Source of the DNA: DATKHF01 sp035510355
Lineage (GTDB): Bacteria; Patescibacteriota; Saccharimonadia; Saccharimonadales; UBA4665
DNA length: 49,847 bases
NCBI GenBank assembly: GCA_035510355.1
Contig: DATKHF010000010.1
Span: 1 to 49,847, forward strand
Reading direction: 5' to 3'
Positions 34,439-42,452 of the stretch are shown here, one piece after another (the stretch's first letter is position 1; every line of letters begins with the position of its first letter). The translations under genes were made by a program, and so were the position numbers. A model generated the notes under the pieces. It saw only the letters and a list, made by a program, of their open reading frames with translations, was not told where the DNA came from and ran no database searches.

Positions 34439-34900
34439 CTAGGCAATAACAACAATTTTATAGGTCGATGTCTCAGCTGGTGTTTGTATCTCTACCTTGT
34501 CACCAACTTCCTTACCAAGCAATGCTTGACCAATAGGCGATTCATCAGAAATTTTACCATTAAGAGGATCGGCTTCTACGGTACCAACTACCTGAAATTC
34601 TTTAGCCTTGTCTCCAGCACCTTTTAGCTTTACTTTCGAGCCAAGCTGTACTGCCCGAACTGTCCGTGGCGCCTTGATTAACTCGGCATTCTGCAGAATG
34701 TGCTCTATCTCTGAAATTCGGGTTTCATTTTTTTCTTGTTCTTGACGTGCTGAGCTGTATTCAGCGTTCTCGGCAAGATCACCAAACTCACGGGCAGTCT
34801 TAATACGGTCAGCTACTGCACTTCGCTGAGATGTAAGCTCAGTTAATTCAGCGTTTAATTCATCTACACCTTGTTTCGTTAACCTAAATAGCTTGTTCAT
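34439..34900 (-). CDS. greA: Transcript cleavage factor GreA
   Basis: GreA rescues backtracked RNA polymerase by stimulating RNA cleavage. The N-terminal coiled coil has the catalytic acidic tip in AREFGDLAENAEYSSARQEQ, and the C-terminal FKBP-like domain has GKISDESPIGQALLGKEVGD. I chose the ATG at 34900 (153 aa), with AAGGAG six bases upstream; the longer frame to 34936 lacks support. It follows proS. Confidence 0.95.
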   Translation of the reverse strand: MNKLFRLTKQGVDELNAELTELTSQRSAVADRIKTAREFGDLAENAEYSSARQEQEKNETRISEIEHILQNAELIKAPRTVRAVQLGSKVKLKGAGDKAKEFQVVGTVEADPLNGKISDESPIGQALLGKEVGDKVEIQTPAETSTYKIVVIA

Positions 34901-34963
34901 AGCAAGCTCCTTTCTCTGTTGAGGGTTAGCGCACAACTCACTTGGTGGTTCATTATAGCAAGT

Positions 34964-36664
34964 TTATTTTTTACTCGCTATAATTTTTAACAATTCTTCT
35001 AGTGAAACCATTCGTATATCTGTTTCACTACGTTTTTTGAGTTCAAATTGTTTATTTTTTACTGTTTTATCACTAACCACAACTCGGTAAGGCATGCCCA
35101 TCAGCTCAGCATCGGCAAATTTTTCGCCTGGTCGGACATCTCGGTCATCGTACAAAACTTCGACCCCCTCATCTTGTAGCTTTTGGTATAAATCGTCAGC
35201 TGTTTTAATTGTTTCCTTCGAGTCGCCCAAACGAGCGATGAAAATGAGGGCTGGCGCAATAGCAATCGGCCATACGATACCTTTGCTATCATGGTTTACT
35301 TCAACGATCGCTGCCAATGCTCGACCAATGCCAAATCCATAACACCCCATATAATATGGCTGTCGTTCACCTTGTTTATCAGTGTACTCAGCACCTTTCA
35401 TTAATTTACTATAGTGATACCCTAGCTGGAATATATTACCGACTTCTATCCCTCGCTTTTCAATTAGTTTTTGACTATTTAAAGCTTCATAACCCTCCTT
35501 GGCCATCGCAATATCATAAAAATGCTTGGGCTCAGGAAAGTCTCTGCCAAAGTTAACATTTATGGAATGATAGTCAGTTTGATTAGCACCGACTTCAAAG
35601 TTTTTCCTTCCTTTTAGTGAGTCATCTAACACAACTACTACATTCTTTGGAAGATTTAAAAAGCCAGCATAACCAACCTCGGCTCCGGTAACTTTTTTAA
35701 CCGTCTCTGCACTGGCAAGTTGCAAGGGTGCACCGCCAATAATATGTTGGAGCTTAGTTTCATTAATATCATAAAGCCCGTTCACCGCAGCCGCTACAAC
35801 CCGCCCTTCCGTATCTTCAAACAAAATAGTCTTAGTAGTTTTTTCGACTGATATATCAAGGTGTTTTGCTAAGGCTTCAACCCCTATAATACCTTTGCCT
35901 TTAATATCATGACGAGGCTTTAGCTCCTCTTGGCCGTAGACATCGTACTTTTTAAAGATTGCAACATCTTCATGAGCTGCGTAGCTACCGTCCTTAGTCA
36001 CAAAATAGCGACTTTCGCCTGCCTCACTTGGTATCACAAATTCGTGGCAGTATTCGCCACCAATATAGCCATTATCAGCCTGTACTACATCATATTCCAA
36101 TCCTAGTTCATCAAAAATCGCTCCATAGGTATCCCACATTAGCTGATAGAACTCCTTAAACTGCTCTTCGGTACTGAAACTATAAGCGTCTTTCATAACA
36201 AACTCACGGACGCGTAACAGCCCGCCACGAGCACGTATTTCATCACGGAATTTCATGGAAAACTGATAAATATTAAAAGGTAAGTCTTTGTAGCTTAGGT
36301 TGAATTTTCTTATCAAATCAACAGCCATTTCCTCAGCAGTACCCCCAAGAGCAAACTCAGCATCGCGACGATCTTTCACCGTAATTAGCTCAAAACCAGT
36401 GGTGCTAATACGGTTAGTCTCTCGCCAAAGTTCTAGTGGGTGCAATACTGGCATCAAGATTTCTTGAGCACCGCTATTATCCATATGCTTGCGTACAATC
36501 TGGATAATTTTGTCATGTACTTTGAGCCCTAAGGGTAATAAGTAATAACGCCCTGCGGCTGATTCTCGGATAAAACCGGCCTGGGTTAACAATCGATGTG
36601 AAGAGATTTTATAATCAACCCCTTCCGTTTTGCTTGTTCCACCAAAAAGTCTGGATAATCTCAT
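34964..36664 (-). CDS. proS: Prolyl-tRNA synthetase (bacterial type, with editing insert)
   Basis: This 566-aa class II enzyme has motif 2 (FRDEIRARGGLLRVREFVMKD) and a C-terminal anticodon domain. Between motifs 2 and 3 lies the YbaK-like editing insert (about 220-390: VEKTTKTILFEDTEGRVVAA, GGAPLQLASAE), which hydrolyses Ala-tRNA-Pro. A GGGAG Shine-Dalgarno sequence lies six bases before the ATG, and a -10 TATAAT is at 36699-36704. Confidence 0.96.
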   Translation of the reverse strand: MRLSRLFGGTSKTEGVDYKISSHRLLTQAGFIRESAAGRYYLLPLGLKVHDKIIQIVRKHMDNSGAQEILMPVLHPLELWRETNRISTTGFELITVKDRRDAEFALGGTAEEMAVDLIRKFNLSYKDLPFNIYQFSMKFRDEIRARGGLLRVREFVMKDAYSFSTEEQFKEFYQLMWDTYGAIFDELGLEYDVVQADNGYIGGEYCHEFVIPSEAGESRYFVTKDGSYAAHEDVAIFKKYDVYGQEELKPRHDIKGKGIIGVEALAKHLDISVEKTTKTILFEDTEGRVVAAAVNGLYDINETKLQHIIGGAPLQLASAETVKKVTGAEVGYAGFLNLPKNVVVVLDDSLKGRKNFEVGANQTDYHSINVNFGRDFPEPKHFYDIAMAKEGYEALNSQKLIEKRGIEVGNIFQLGYHYSKLMKGAEYTDKQGERQPYYMGCYGFGIGRALAAIVEVNHDSKGIVWPIAIAPALIFIARLGDSKETIKTADDLYQKLQDEGVEVLYDDRDVRPGEKFADAELMGMPYRVVVSDKTVKNKQFELKKRSETDIRMVSLEELLKIIASKK

Positions 36665-36698
36665 GTCTTACTCCCTGCTTAGTCTAATGCAAAATATA

Positions 36699-36741
36699 AT
36701 TATACGGAACATACGATCGGCCAACAGGCCGGAATTCGTAT
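36699..36741 (-). promoter_or_regulatory. proS promoter with inverted repeat
   Basis: TATAAT (36699-36704, minus) is a likely -10 for proS. Directly upstream, ATACGA (36711-36716) pairs with TCGTAT (36736-36741), and an inner CGGCC-AACA-GGCCG (36718-36731) is a perfect 5-bp hairpin. The -35 is weak. The repeat covers the -35 region, so it may be an operator; it could also be the end structure of the upstream protease mRNA. Confidence 0.4.
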
Positions 36742-36797
36742 AACTGGCAGGAAGCTAGGTCGTTTCATATTGACCACAGTATACGCTAGTTGTAATT

Positions 36798-37589
36798 TCA
36801 ATGCACGTGGAGTAAAAAGAGAAAAGCAAAGGCTATAAAATTCTTTAGCCCATGTAAGCCCATACCGGCATACAATCGGCCCGTCTTCTGGCGCAACCAA
36901 CAAAGTACTGTTGAGAGTATAAAGGTATCGATACCGGCAATCCATAGTGCTCCACCACTGCTGCTTTCGAGTAAATGTGGGATAGCAAAAAGCAAGCTAG
37001 TGAATATAGCCGCCCACACGACAGGTAGACTCTTTTTCAGACCACTGAAAAGAAAACCTCGGAACATAATTTCCTCAGCAATTGGTGGTAATGCTACCAA
37101 ACTTAAAAAGACGAGCAGAAGCTGCCAGCCATGATATGTACCATTAAAACCAACATCTTGAGTTTGATTAATGTTCAGGCTTGGGATAAGCCCACTTATG
37201 ATAGCAACTATTGCAATATATAACGGAAAATAAATTGCCAGTCCTAACAGTGCATAAAGAGGGTCTTCCCGCTTAGGTCGTCTCAGACCGATAGCCTGAA
37301 TCTTACCTTTTCGCCAGCGAATAAAAGCAATGATTAAAAAGACTGTCAGCGTTTCGGCCAGTAGTACATAGAAAAATTGAGCAATGACCGAGTTTGTTAG
37401 CCAACTATTGGCATGTCCTGACGACCAGCCTTGTAAGTGCGGGTAAATGAGTACTATCTCTGCGGCTATAAGTTGGACCACAATGAAAACTAACAACGCT
37501 ATTATTATGGCGCTCCATGGTCCCCAAGTTACACCGGGCTCATCTCGGGTTATTGATAAGATCCCTTTTTTAGAAATGTTTGTGGACAT
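36798..37589 (-). CDS. CPBP-family intramembrane metalloprotease
   Basis: This protein (263 aa from the ATG at 37589) has about six to eight membrane segments. It carries the CPBP/Abi motifs: EEIMFRG (E172, E173, R177), FAIPHLLE with H205, and GMGLHGLKN with H246. The family includes Rce1-like proteases and bacteriocin self-immunity proteins. TTG and GTG starts a few bases upstream are possible. It overlaps the rseP gene by about 20 bases, which places two membrane proteases in one unit. Confidence 0.85.
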   Translation of the reverse strand: MSTNISKKGILSITRDEPGVTWGPWSAIIIALLVFIVVQLIAAEIVLIYPHLQGWSSGHANSWLTNSVIAQFFYVLLAETLTVFLIIAFIRWRKGKIQAIGLRRPKREDPLYALLGLAIYFPLYIAIVAIISGLIPSLNINQTQDVGFNGTYHGWQLLLVFLSLVALPPIAEEIMFRGFLFSGLKKSLPVVWAAIFTSLLFAIPHLLESSSGGALWIAGIDTFILSTVLCWLRQKTGRLYAGMGLHGLKNFIAFAFLFLLHVH

Positions 37590-38742
37590 CACCAATAGTT
37601 AATAACACGAATACTGCTAAGAAGAAAACGAAACCAAGACTATTTGCTAGTATTTCGGCTCGTTCACTTAAAGTTTTACGGAAGCATCTAGCAATAAGGG
37701 TCATAAAAAGCTTACCCCCATCAAGTGGTGGAACAGGTAAAATATTTATAACCGCCAGACTCAATGAGATAAGACCGGCAATCATTAGGATATACTGGAA
37801 GCCAAACGAGGTACTGCTTTTAAGAAGCTTGAAGATCCCAACAGGGCCTGATAATTGATTAGCTTGCGCTTGACCTGCTTCTCGTTCCGCGTGGTTATGG
37901 GTCGCGAATGCTGCTCCTATGGAACCAACGCCGTGTAAAGCGGAGCCCAGGCCTTGAAATGTTAATGCAGTAAATTGAACTATCAAGCCAGCTGCCACAA
38001 TGGGAGCTGACCAAGAGGAACGCTGTAAGTTGTACTGGGCTGCGACAATACCCAAATAACCTTTCGGATTATTCGTTTTTTGGCTAGCCACAACAACACT
38101 TTTGTCACGAAATTTAACTTGCTCAATCTTAATATTCTTATCATGCGAAAACTCCAGACCTACCGTTTGGCCAGCGAATTGCCGAGTAACACTTGGTAGA
38201 GTGCTGGCATTCGTAATCGTAACCTCTTTCCCGTGACTTGGAAGGATAGCCAACAAGCGATCATTAATGGTAAGCCCAGCTCTTTGTGCTGGCGAATCAA
38301 CCTCAATATAGCCGACTAATACTTCGTTATTAACAATATGCGTGTCGCTTTTGATGGTGAATTGCTTATTAACTAACTGTGGCATTCCTATCCATGCTAA
38401 GATTGTTAGCACAATAAAAGCCGCCAAGAAATTCATAGCAACTCCAGCCGTCAAAATCTTTGTTTTCGTCCATGTTGATGAAACGCCATAGCCATGAGGC
38501 TTGGTGCTAGAGTCATATTCGCCTTTAAGTTTCACAAACCCACCAAGTGGTATAGCATTGATGGTAAATAACCAACCGTCTTTAGTTTTATGACTCCATA
38601 ATTTTGGCGGGAAAAATATGCCAAATTCCTCGACATCGACACCATTACGGCGCGCCACTATAAAGTGGCCAAACTCATGAGCCACTACAAGTACAACCAG
38701 TATTAACAGCAATAGGCCAAGAATCAGTAGGTCAAATAGCAT
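37570..38742 (-). CDS. rseP: RIP metalloprotease RseP/RasP-like (site-2 protease, M50)
   Basis: This 390-aa protein has an N-terminal membrane segment with the zinc motif HEFGH (H22, E23, H26), a central PDZ domain (GYIEVDSPAQRAGLTINDRL) and the C-terminal PPLDGGK motif that supplies the third zinc ligand. Site-2 proteases cut membrane-bound anti-sigma factors and leftover signal peptides. The -10 TATAAT (38750-38755, minus) ends seven bases before the ATG, another probable leaderless start. Confidence 0.93.
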   Translation of the reverse strand: MLFDLLILGLLLLILVVLVVAHEFGHFIVARRNGVDVEEFGIFFPPKLWSHKTKDGWLFTINAIPLGGFVKLKGEYDSSTKPHGYGVSSTWTKTKILTAGVAMNFLAAFIVLTILAWIGMPQLVNKQFTIKSDTHIVNNEVLVGYIEVDSPAQRAGLTINDRLLAILPSHGKEVTITNASTLPSVTRQFAGQTVGLEFSHDKNIKIEQVKFRDKSVVVASQKTNNPKGYLGIVAAQYNLQRSSWSAPIVAAGLIVQFTALTFQGLGSALHGVGSIGAAFATHNHAEREAGQAQANQLSGPVGIFKLLKSSTSFGFQYILMIAGLISLSLAVINILPVPPLDGGKLFMTLIARCFRKTLSERAEILANSLGFVFFLAVFVLLTIGDVHKHF

Positions 38743-38834
38743 TTAACCCATTATAGCGCACTTAAGGTTATCGGCTAGTCAACGGTCAAGATAATTCAGT
38801 TAAATTGCAGCACTGAGTTTGAAATTTACAATTA

Positions 38835-39398
38835 TTATAAAGTAAGAATTTCTTGCTCTTTAGCTTTGGTCATTTTTTCGGCCTCAGCTTTGTGTTGGCC
38901 CATAAGTTCGTCGACCTGTCGGTCAATACGCTGCTGATCATTCTCACCAATTTCTTTATTTTTCTTTGCCTGCTCTGTATGGCGCAATGCCTCATGGCGT
39001 ATCTGACGGAGATTAATCATGCAATTTTCCATTTTTTCATTGAGTTGTTTGGCGATTTCACGACGACGCTCTTCAGTTAAAGGTGGAATTGGCACGCGCA
39101 CTACTCGCCCATCATCCATTGGATTAAGCCCTAAACTTTGATTATCGCGAATTGCAGCTGTAATAGCCTGTAGATTATTTGGGTCAAACGGTGTGATCTG
39201 AAGTAACTGCGGCTCAGGTACGGATATCGTAGCAGTTTGATTGAGCGGCATAGGCTGACCGTATGCGTCTACCATTACACCATCAAGCATGCCAGCACTA
39301 GCTCGGCCCGTACGAACTTTTTTAAGCTCTCCACCGAAGTGTTCAACCGCAGTCTGTAGCTTTTTCTTTGTCTCTTCAACTATCCGATCTGGGTTCAT
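38835..39398 (-). CDS. frr: Ribosome recycling factor
   Basis: This 187-aa protein shows the RRF pattern: ELKKVRTGRASAGMLDGVMVDAYG, TISVPEPQLLQITPFDP, LGLNPMDDGRVVRVPIPPLTEERR and a final long helical hairpin. It splits post-termination ribosomes with EF-G. GGAGG sits six bases before the ATG. It follows tsf directly; pyrH, which commonly lies between them, is missing here. Confidence 0.97.
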   Translation of the reverse strand: MNPDRIVEETKKKLQTAVEHFGGELKKVRTGRASAGMLDGVMVDAYGQPMPLNQTATISVPEPQLLQITPFDPNNLQAITAAIRDNQSLGLNPMDDGRVVRVPIPPLTEERRREIAKQLNEKMENCMINLRQIRHEALRHTEQAKKNKEIGENDQQRIDRQVDELMGQHKAEAEKMTKAKEQEILTL

Positions 39399-39434
39399 CG
39401 CCAGCCTCCATTTAGAATCGTGCTTAGAATTATA

Positions 39435-40031
39435 CTAGCCAAGCTCACCTAAAGCCATACGACTAAAACGTCGGACAACAATATTCTCACCAAGCCGTGC
39501 ATTGTGCTGTTTTACATAATCACCAACTGTTTGGTCAAGATTTTTAATAAATGGCTGATCCAACAAACATTTTTCTGCGAAGTATTTATTGAGCTGGCCT
39601 TCTACGATCTTTTTTACCATATCGGCAGGCTTGCCTACGGCTTTAGTTTTAGCTTCAAACTCTTTCTGAATTTTTTCTTTAACGTCATGTGTGACGTTAT
39701 CAATACTTACATATTCTGGATTACTAGCAGCAATGTGCATTGCAATATCTTTGACGAGATTTATAAAGATTTCATTGCGTGCTACAAAATCGGTTTCACA
39801 ATTCACTTCAACAACCACTCCGATGCGACTATCGTGGTTGTATGTGCCTACAATTCCAGCACGGGCTTCACGTTCACCGCGTTTTTCTGCCTTTGTTAAG
39901 CCTTTTTTTCGCATTTCAGTAAGGGCTTTATCGAAATTGCCTTTAGAATCGTCCAGTGCTTTTTTAGCGTCGGTCATGCCAACCCCAGTCAGTTCACGTA
40001 GACGTTTAATTTCTTCAATACTCACAGCCAT
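39435..40031 (-). CDS. tsf: Elongation factor Ts (short form)
   Basis: This 198-aa protein has the UBA-like start IKRLRELTGVGMTDAKKALDDSKG and the EF-Tu-binding VVEVNCETDFVARNEIF. It has one core repeat rather than the two of E. coli (283 aa), like EF-Ts from Thermus. It recharges EF-Tu with GTP. It starts two bases after the rpsB stop with AGGA upstream. Confidence 0.96.
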   Translation of the reverse strand: MAVSIEEIKRLRELTGVGMTDAKKALDDSKGNFDKALTEMRKKGLTKAEKRGEREARAGIVGTYNHDSRIGVVVEVNCETDFVARNEIFINLVKDIAMHIAASNPEYVSIDNVTHDVKEKIQKEFEAKTKAVGKPADMVKKIVEGQLNKYFAEKCLLDQPFIKNLDQTVGDYVKQHNARLGENIVVRRFSRMALGELG

Positions 40032-40033
40032 TA

Positions 40034-40759
40034 TTACTTGTCCTCCTTTTCTGTGGCAGTTGATTTAACCTTGCTCCTACCTTGTTCAATTGCTTGCTTC
40101 ATATAATCTGCAACTAATTGAATTGTTTTAATAGCATCGTCATTACAAGGAATAGGATACGTAACTAAGCTGGGGTCGGCGTTGGTATCAACTAAAGCCA
40201 CAATTGGTACTTTAAGCTTACGGGCTTCGGCTACCGCCGTAGCATCATGTACGATGTCAAAAACTACCATTGCTCCCGGTCGAGCATTCAACTCTTTAAC
40301 GCCACCATAGAGCTCGTTAAGCTGATCAATCTGTTCTTGATACCGTTGTACTTCGAGCTTATTGTACTTATTAGCCAGCTCACCCGAGGCCATACGGTTT
40401 TCTAGGTCTTGTAGATATTTAACTCGACCACCGATCGTTGCCCAATTCGTTAACATACCTCCGAGCCATCGATTCGTTATAAATGGCATTTTGGTATCTT
40501 CGGCTAGCTTCTTAACTATATCCTGAGCTTGACGTTTCGTACCAACAAATAGAACCTGCTTGCCGTCAGCGACGGTTTTACTCAGAAAGTCGAGGCCTAC
40601 ATTAAGGCCTTCAACTGTTTTTACTAAGTCAATAATATGGCTACCGCCACGTTTGCTATGAATGTACTGTGCCATTTTGGGGTGCCACCGCTCTGTCTTG
40701 TGACCAAAATGTGCTCCAGCCTCTAATAGTTTTTTAATATCGACATCAACTGACGCCAT
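40034..40759 (-). CDS. rpsB: 30S ribosomal protein S2
   Basis: S2 is identified by DVDIKKLLEAGAHFGHKTERW, FVGTKRQAQDIVKKLAED, NRWLGGMLTNW and VALVDTNADPSLVTYPIPCNDDA. I chose the ATG at 40759 (241 aa), with AAAGGA nine bases upstream. The frame opens 23 codons earlier, but that stretch is leader RNA. The C-terminus is a Lys-rich tail. It heads the rpsB-tsf-frr block. Confidence 0.96.
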   Translation of the reverse strand: MASVDVDIKKLLEAGAHFGHKTERWHPKMAQYIHSKRGGSHIIDLVKTVEGLNVGLDFLSKTVADGKQVLFVGTKRQAQDIVKKLAEDTKMPFITNRWLGGMLTNWATIGGRVKYLQDLENRMASGELANKYNKLEVQRYQEQIDQLNELYGGVKELNARPGAMVVFDIVHDATAVAEARKLKVPIVALVDTNADPSLVTYPIPCNDDAIKTIQLVADYMKQAIEQGRSKVKSTATEKEDK

Positions 40760-40887
40760 ATAATTTTGTCCTTTCTCTTCAATCGGGAACCCCAGCAGAC
40801 CTACACGGTACATGCTAGAGAGGATCAAACCCCAACCTGCTTAATTTATGACTTTATTAGTTTAACAGATGCAGCTCGTTTAGACAA
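40760..40887 (-). promoter_or_regulatory. rpsB promoter and ~90-nt leader
   Basis: Minus strand: TTGTCT (40882-40887), 17-base spacer, TAAACT (40859-40864). The start would be near 40852, giving a leader of about 90 bases before the S2 ATG. AGCAG near its beginning (about 40839) can pair with CTGCT (about 40795). S2 represses its own operon through the leader in several bacteria; whether this leader does so is unknown. A second minus-strand -10, TATAAT (40903-40908), may serve an upstream start. Confidence 0.55.
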
Positions 40888-40925
40888 GTGCTAGTGGGCT
40901 TAATTATAGTGAAAAGATTTTGGAA

Positions 40926-40954
40926 TTGACCAAAGGCTAACAGATGTGTATAAT
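40926..40954 (+). promoter_or_regulatory. rpmE promoter (near consensus)
   Basis: Plus strand: TTGACC (40926-40931), exact 17-base spacer, TATAAT (40949-40954). The start should fall near 40961, three bases before the ATG at 40964, with no room for a Shine-Dalgarno sequence. Confidence 0.85.
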
Positions 40955-40963
40955 TAAAAAACT

Positions 40964-41308
40964 ATGAAAAAGAGTTTGCACCCCGCTAACTACCGACCCG
41001 TCGTGTTTCAAGATTTAAACAACGGCTTTAGTTTCATGACGCGTTCTACTGCCGAAACTCAAGAAACTATCAAGTGGGAAGATGGCAACGAGTATCCTCT
41101 TGTAAAAGTACATATCACTAGCGCTTCACACCCCTTCTTCACTGGCGAGGAGCGCGTACTCGACATCGAAGGCCGAGTTGACAAGTTTAAAGCTCGTGCT
41201 GCCGCTGGTGAGGCTGCCCGGGAACAACGAGCCGCGTCTGCCAAGAAACAAGCTAAGCGCCAGGCAGTCAAAGTTGAAAAAGCAGACTCTAAGCAAACTG
41301 GCCAATAA
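40964..41308 (+). CDS. rpmE2: 50S ribosomal protein L31 type B with long basic tail
   Basis: This 114-aa protein begins MKKSLHPANYRPVVFQDLNN and has SHPFFTGEERVLDIEGRVDKF, the L31 type B core without the zinc cysteines. Type B L31 usually has 80-90 residues; here about 35 extra residues (ARAAAGEAAREQRAASAKKQ and on) form an Ala/Lys/Arg-rich tail. The gene has its own strong promoter and terminator, and its mRNA is predicted leaderless. Confidence 0.93.
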   Translation: MKKSLHPANYRPVVFQDLNNGFSFMTRSTAETQETIKWEDGNEYPLVKVHITSASHPFFTGEERVLDIEGRVDKFKARAAAGEAAREQRAASAKKQAKRQAVKVEKADSKQTGQ

Positions 41309-41323
41309 CTAGATAGTATTAAT

Positions 41324-41359
41324 AACCGTCGTGGATTAGTAATTCCGACGGTTTTCTTT
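41324..41359 (+). terminator. Rho-independent terminator after rpmE
   Basis: AACCGTCG (41324-41331) pairs with CGACGGTT (41346-41353) around a 14-base loop, and TTTTCTTT follows (41352-41359). The -10 box of prfA begins at the last base of this T-run. Confidence 0.8.
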
Positions 41360-41374
41360 ATAATTTGAACTGTC

Positions 41375-42433
41375 ATGAGTAAAAAAGAACTAGCCCTGCG
41401 CAATGAGCTTACTGAACTTCAAAAACGACTTGAAGATCCTGCTATCTTTGGGCAAAAAGACTATCCTAAGCTTGCTAAACGACATCAAAAGTTAGACGAA
41501 ATCCTCGCCATGTTTGATAAACAAGCAAACTTACGTAAAAGTCGAATCGAAACTGAAGAACTTATCAAGGGCTCTGATCCCGATTTAGCCGAGTTAGCTA
41601 AACACGAGCTCCAGGAGACCGATAACGAGTTATCGAAACTGGAGACTGCTCTTAGTGATGCTCTAACCCCAAAGGATCCAAACAATGAACGAGATGTCGT
41701 GATTGAAATTCGGGCAGCCGCTGGCGGTGATGAATCTAGCTTATTTGCAGGCGATTTGTATCGTATGTACACACGGTGGGCCGAACGGCATAATTATAAA
41801 ATAGACCTTATCAATGAAAATCCGAATGAAGTCGGGGGTTTTAAAGAAATAATCTTTGAAGTTCATGGTGAAGACATCTATAGACAACTAAAATTTGAAG
41901 GTGGCGTCCACCGCGTACAGCGAGTACCGACAACAGAATCGCAAGGTCGAGTCCACACCTCGACGACCACAGTTGCAGTCTTGCCGGAAGCCGAAGAAAC
42001 GGACGTGGAGATCAATCCTAACGACTTACGTATCGATGTCTACCGTAGTAGTGGCCATGGTGGACAATCAGTCAACACTACCGACTCGGCCGTACGCATC
42101 ACTCACTTGCCTAGCGGAATTGTAGTAACCTGCCAAGATGAAAAATCACAGATTAAAAATAAAGATAAGGCCATGGGAGTATTGCGCTCTCGCCTGCTGG
42201 CATTAAAGTTAGAAGAAGACCAGAAGCAATTGAGTAATCAGCGTAAAAATCTGATCGGAACTGGTGATCGTAGCGAAAAAATTCGTACATATAATTTTCC
42301 TCAGGACAGAATCACCGACCATCGCATTGGCTACTCACGATCTAATATCCCGGGGGCTTTGAACGGTGAAATTGATGACATAATTGAAAAACTGCAAGCT
42401 ACTGAACATGAACTTTTAAGTCAGGAAAATTAA
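41375..42433 (+). CDS. prfA: Peptide chain release factor 1
   Basis: RF1 ends translation at UAA and UAG. The recognition tripeptide is PTT (185-187, in VQRVPTTESQGR; usually P-A/V-T) and GGQ is at 229-231. At 352 residues it has the usual length. The -10 TATAAT (41359-41364) ends ten bases before the ATG, so the transcript is probably leaderless. The gene is followed 19 bases later by prmC, which modifies the GGQ glutamine. Confidence 0.96.
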   Translation: MSKKELALRNELTELQKRLEDPAIFGQKDYPKLAKRHQKLDEILAMFDKQANLRKSRIETEELIKGSDPDLAELAKHELQETDNELSKLETALSDALTPKDPNNERDVVIEIRAAAGGDESSLFAGDLYRMYTRWAERHNYKIDLINENPNEVGGFKEIIFEVHGEDIYRQLKFEGGVHRVQRVPTTESQGRVHTSTTTVAVLPEAEETDVEINPNDLRIDVYRSSGHGGQSVNTTDSAVRITHLPSGIVVTCQDEKSQIKNKDKAMGVLRSRLLALKLEEDQKQLSNQRKNLIGTGDRSEKIRTYNFPQDRITDHRIGYSRSNIPGALNGEIDDIIEKLQATEHELLSQEN

Positions 42434-42452
42434 ACATGCGCCGGTTACATTT

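Noticed and set aside
35000..35030. TAGTGAAAC-N13-GTTTCACTA inverted repeat recalling parS half-sites
   Set aside because: It lies in the 3' coding part of proS and the half-sites are 13 bases apart, whereas parS is a continuous 16-bp palindrome; most likely chance.
36700..36945. 81-codon minus-strand open frame
   Set aside because: It mostly overlaps the C-terminal part of the CPBP protease in another frame and has no recognisable features.
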